DNA of 8,635 nucleotides from JASUTC01 sp035447925 (GTDB lineage: Bacteria > Thermotogota > Thermotogae > MWEM01). Positions within the stretch are counted from its first letter, which is position 1. Each line of letters begins with the position of its first letter. Shown piece after piece: positions 6,979 through 8,635 of the stretch. The notes beneath the pieces are model-generated. The model made no database searches, was not told the DNA's origin, and was given only the letters and a program-made list of their open reading frames with translations. The DNA lies in contig DAOTHY010000081.1 in NCBI GenBank assembly GCA_035447925.1, positions 1 to 8,635 on the forward strand, in the 5' to 3' direction. Both the position numbers and the translations under genes were made by a program.

Positions 6979-8434
6979 ATGCGTATTTTTTGATAATAAA
7001 ATCAACTAACTCACTTGGGTAGTCTTCACCCCAAATCACATATTCACTACTACTACCGGATATCTTAATCAACGGAGTATCCATGTAGATTAAAGCATTC
7101 ATAATCCGCATCAGCTTAAGTTTTTCAATATTCAATTCATCAATTTTCAACTTTTCAAGAGGTGGTTCTTTTATCAAATTAAAAAAGGTAGACTTGTGAT
7201 GAATGGACATGTTGTTTATTTTACTAATCAGTTCCTCAAACTGTTCTTCTATGGATAATTCAGAAGATTCGCCTGATACGTTTAATGGAGTTGGTTCATT
7301 AACAGATTCCTGCGTTTGAATGGATTCATCCTTGTTATTCACATCATCAACATGGACTTCCTTTATTTTCTCAGGTCCATTATTATTGCTACTTAAAAAC
7401 TTTGCATTGATGGAAATCTGCATACTTCTTACTTTAGTATCAACATATTGAATGATTTCCTCCTTAAGTGATTGAAGTTGACTATCGATGTGCGAAAATA
7501 GTTTTGCTTCAATATAATTCTGTAATTCATCTGATTTTGTCAATTCCTCAATTGATTTATTTTGAAATAAAGAAAACTCTTTCACTAAATCAAGATGATT
7601 TTGATAAACGAGGTTTCTCACATCATATTTTTCTAATTTTCTCAAAACATCAAGAGTAACAGGAGAAAGAATTGAAAACAGCTTCTTGGTTGCCAAATCG
7701 CTTGTTGATCGTTCATCTTCGATGACATAACCCTCAAAAAGTATTGTATTGACCGTTCTTTCAATATCATTTTTCATTATTTTGGTATAGAGGATCTTAA
7801 AAAGGAGAAACAACACACTCAGATAATACTCTTGGAAATGCTTGCTGTTAATGGAAGTAATTTGTGGAAAACGATCCTGCTGATTAAAAACAGTCTTTTT
7901 ATCGGGGAAAACAAACTTTAATTTCAGTTGCCGCTCTTGTTCGTCGAATGAAAGAACTATATTCTTTTGGTGAAAAATAGCATGGGGAATATTCAAAAGG
8001 ACCTTATTAAAAAACCATAAGACAGCTTGTGCCTTACCTTCAGAATAGGCGGTGTATAGTGTCTTCAACATCACATTCTTTTCTTCTTTTTCTTTATAGA
8101 AATCTAACTTCTCTTTCACCCAAGTTTGGATTGTTTTTTCATTTTCTGCCTCTATAAGCTTATTTTCACTTTTTATTTTTCGGACATCTTCTTCGTATTT
8201 TTCATTTAAAAAATGTTTTTTAGCCAAGCTATCCAACAATAAAAAAGAAAAATCTTTTCCAAATTTTTTCAGATATAATTCCTCATTAAACTCTGGAATC
8301 TCATTTTTCTCTTGAAGCAAGGGTTTTGGAACTTCAAATTCATCGTCACTTAGAAAGTCATCCAAAATCAAAATATCATGTTGATCCAAAAGTTGCTCAA
8401 GCTCTTGTTCCAATTTCGTCTTTTTGTCTTCCAT
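6977..8434 (-). CDS. Paralogue A: protein with Mrr-associated-type N-terminal region, no nuclease domain
   Basis: This 485-aa soluble protein starts at ATG with AGGAG seven bases upstream. Residues ~48-120 are charged helices (an EFNEELYLKKFGKDF segment, then a coiled-coil-like stretch). Residues ~124-275 contain LYTAYSEGKAQAVLWFFNKV, an FDEQERQLKLKFVFPD strand pair and YYLSVLFLLFKILY...ILFEGYV. From memory, this layout resembles the region before the Mrr catalytic domain in some actinobacterial restriction-type proteins (AYxxGDPEAV..., LxVEYELP, VVFNGxV). No PD-(D/E)xK nuclease follows. Instead there is a helical linker (~300-345), a low-complexity acidic stretch (~350-398) and a C-terminal domain (~398-485) with TPLIKISG and WGEDYPSEL. 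The 478-aa protein at 2798-1362 has the same beginning and end. Function is unknown; an adaptor or DNA-associated scaffold for the ATPase and helicase encoded downstream is my inference. Confidence 0.85.
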   Translation of the reverse strand: MEDKKTKLEQELEQLLDQHDILILDDFLSDDEFEVPKPLLQEKNEIPEFNEELYLKKFGKDFSFLLLDSLAKKHFLNEKYEEDVRKIKSENKLIEAENEKTIQTWVKEKLDFYKEKEEKNVMLKTLYTAYSEGKAQAVLWFFNKVLLNIPHAIFHQKNIVLSFDEQERQLKLKFVFPDKKTVFNQQDRFPQITSINSKHFQEYYLSVLFLLFKILYTKIMKNDIERTVNTILFEGYVIEDERSTSDLATKKLFSILSPVTLDVLRKLEKYDVRNLVYQNHLDLVKEFSLFQNKSIEELTKSDELQNYIEAKLFSHIDSQLQSLKEEIIQYVDTKVRSMQISINAKFLSSNNNGPEKIKEVHVDDVNNKDESIQTQESVNEPTPLNVSGESSELSIEEQFEELISKINNMSIHHKSTFFNLIKEPPLEKLKIDELNIEKLKLMRIMNALIYMDTPLIKISGSSSEYVIWGEDYPSELVDFIIKKYA

Positions 8435-8462
8435 TATCTATCTCCTTTCGAATAGCTCTCCC

Positions 8463-8635
8463 TCAAAAATCCAACCCAAACGTCATTTTCAACTTATACG
8501 GTTTCGTCTTATAGTCCACAAAATGCTCTGTGTCTTTATACTTTTCCTTCAGCTTCAAATAAAGGGTTTGATGGTTGTATGCTTCTGCTTTTGATGTGAG
8601 TCTCAGGTCTACGATTCTTTCTCGGTCTTTGATTG
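8463..8635 (-). CDS. C-terminal end of an unrecognised protein (partial)
   Basis: An open frame enters from the right edge and ends at TGA (8465-8463), giving the last 56 residues of a protein that starts outside the window. The tail is charged, rich in Lys and Asp/Glu, and closes with KPYKLKMTFGLDF. I do not recognise the family. Only 28 bases separate its stop from the next start codon, and that gap holds just the next gene's ribosome binding site, so it is probably the preceding cistron of the same operon. In a BREX-like locus a large ATPase, methyltransferase or PglZ would be expected here, but the visible tail does not allow a choice. The frame is supported by its uninterrupted run to the edge, its position and its strand. 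Confidence 0.6.
   Translation of the reverse strand, partial: IKDRERIVDLRLTSKAEAYNHQTLYLKLKEKYKDTEHFVDYKTKPYKLKMTFGLDF

Noticed and set aside
6977..8434. TerB-type (TerB-N/TerB-C) tellurite-stress protein, a known neighbour of this ATPase-helicase pair
   Set aside because: I could not see the glycine-rich TerB-N pattern or acidic TerB core motifs; the visible motifs fit the Mrr-associated region better. Not fully excluded for the C-terminal domain.
1..8635. CRISPR array, tRNA, insertion sequence or attachment site
   Set aside because: No regularly spaced direct repeats, cloverleaf, transposase motifs or terminal inverted repeats were found on reading both strands.

Overview
The window is AT-rich and every convincing gene lies on the minus strand, so it reads from high to low coordinates. 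Strong AGGAG-type ribosome binding sites, very short gaps or overlaps between genes, GTG/TTG starts and normal use of TGA as stop suggest a low-GC Bacillota-like bacterium. That is an inference from style; there is no taxonomic marker gene.

Layout in transcription order: (1) the 3' end of an unrecognised gene (8635-8463); (2) a 485-aa protein (8434-6977); (3) a 194-aa, mostly helical protein with a doubtful start (6962-6378); (4) a 426-aa BrxD-like P-loop ATPase (6385-5105); (5) a ~726-aa Lhr-type SF2 helicase resembling BrxHI (5099-2919); (6) a 119-bp gap with a weak hairpin plus T-run and a possible promoter; (7) a 478-aa paralogue of protein 2 (2798-1362); (8) a 429-aa coiled-coil protein with one C-terminal membrane anchor (1357-68); (9) the first 14 codons of another gene (43-1), whose N-terminus resembles BrxL, the Lon-like AAA+ protein of BREX.

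The ATPase-helicase pair is the hallmark of BrxD/BrxHI in type 2 and type 6 BREX, while BrxL belongs to type 1 and type 4 BREX. Finding both sets together, with a duplicated gene family related to the N-terminal part of some Mrr-type restriction proteins and a tail-anchored coiled coil, points to a BREX-related anti-phage island of unusual composition. The two paralogues flank the ATPase-helicase core, and each is followed by a helical partner gene (194 aa and 429 aa). This suggests two related adaptor modules around one DNA-remodelling engine, one of them possibly tied to the membrane. No methyltransferase, PglZ phosphatase or nuclease is visible here; if they exist they lie outside the window.

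I see no tRNA, rRNA, CRISPR array, transposase or attachment site. The plus strand holds only short open frames that mirror the minus-strand genes.
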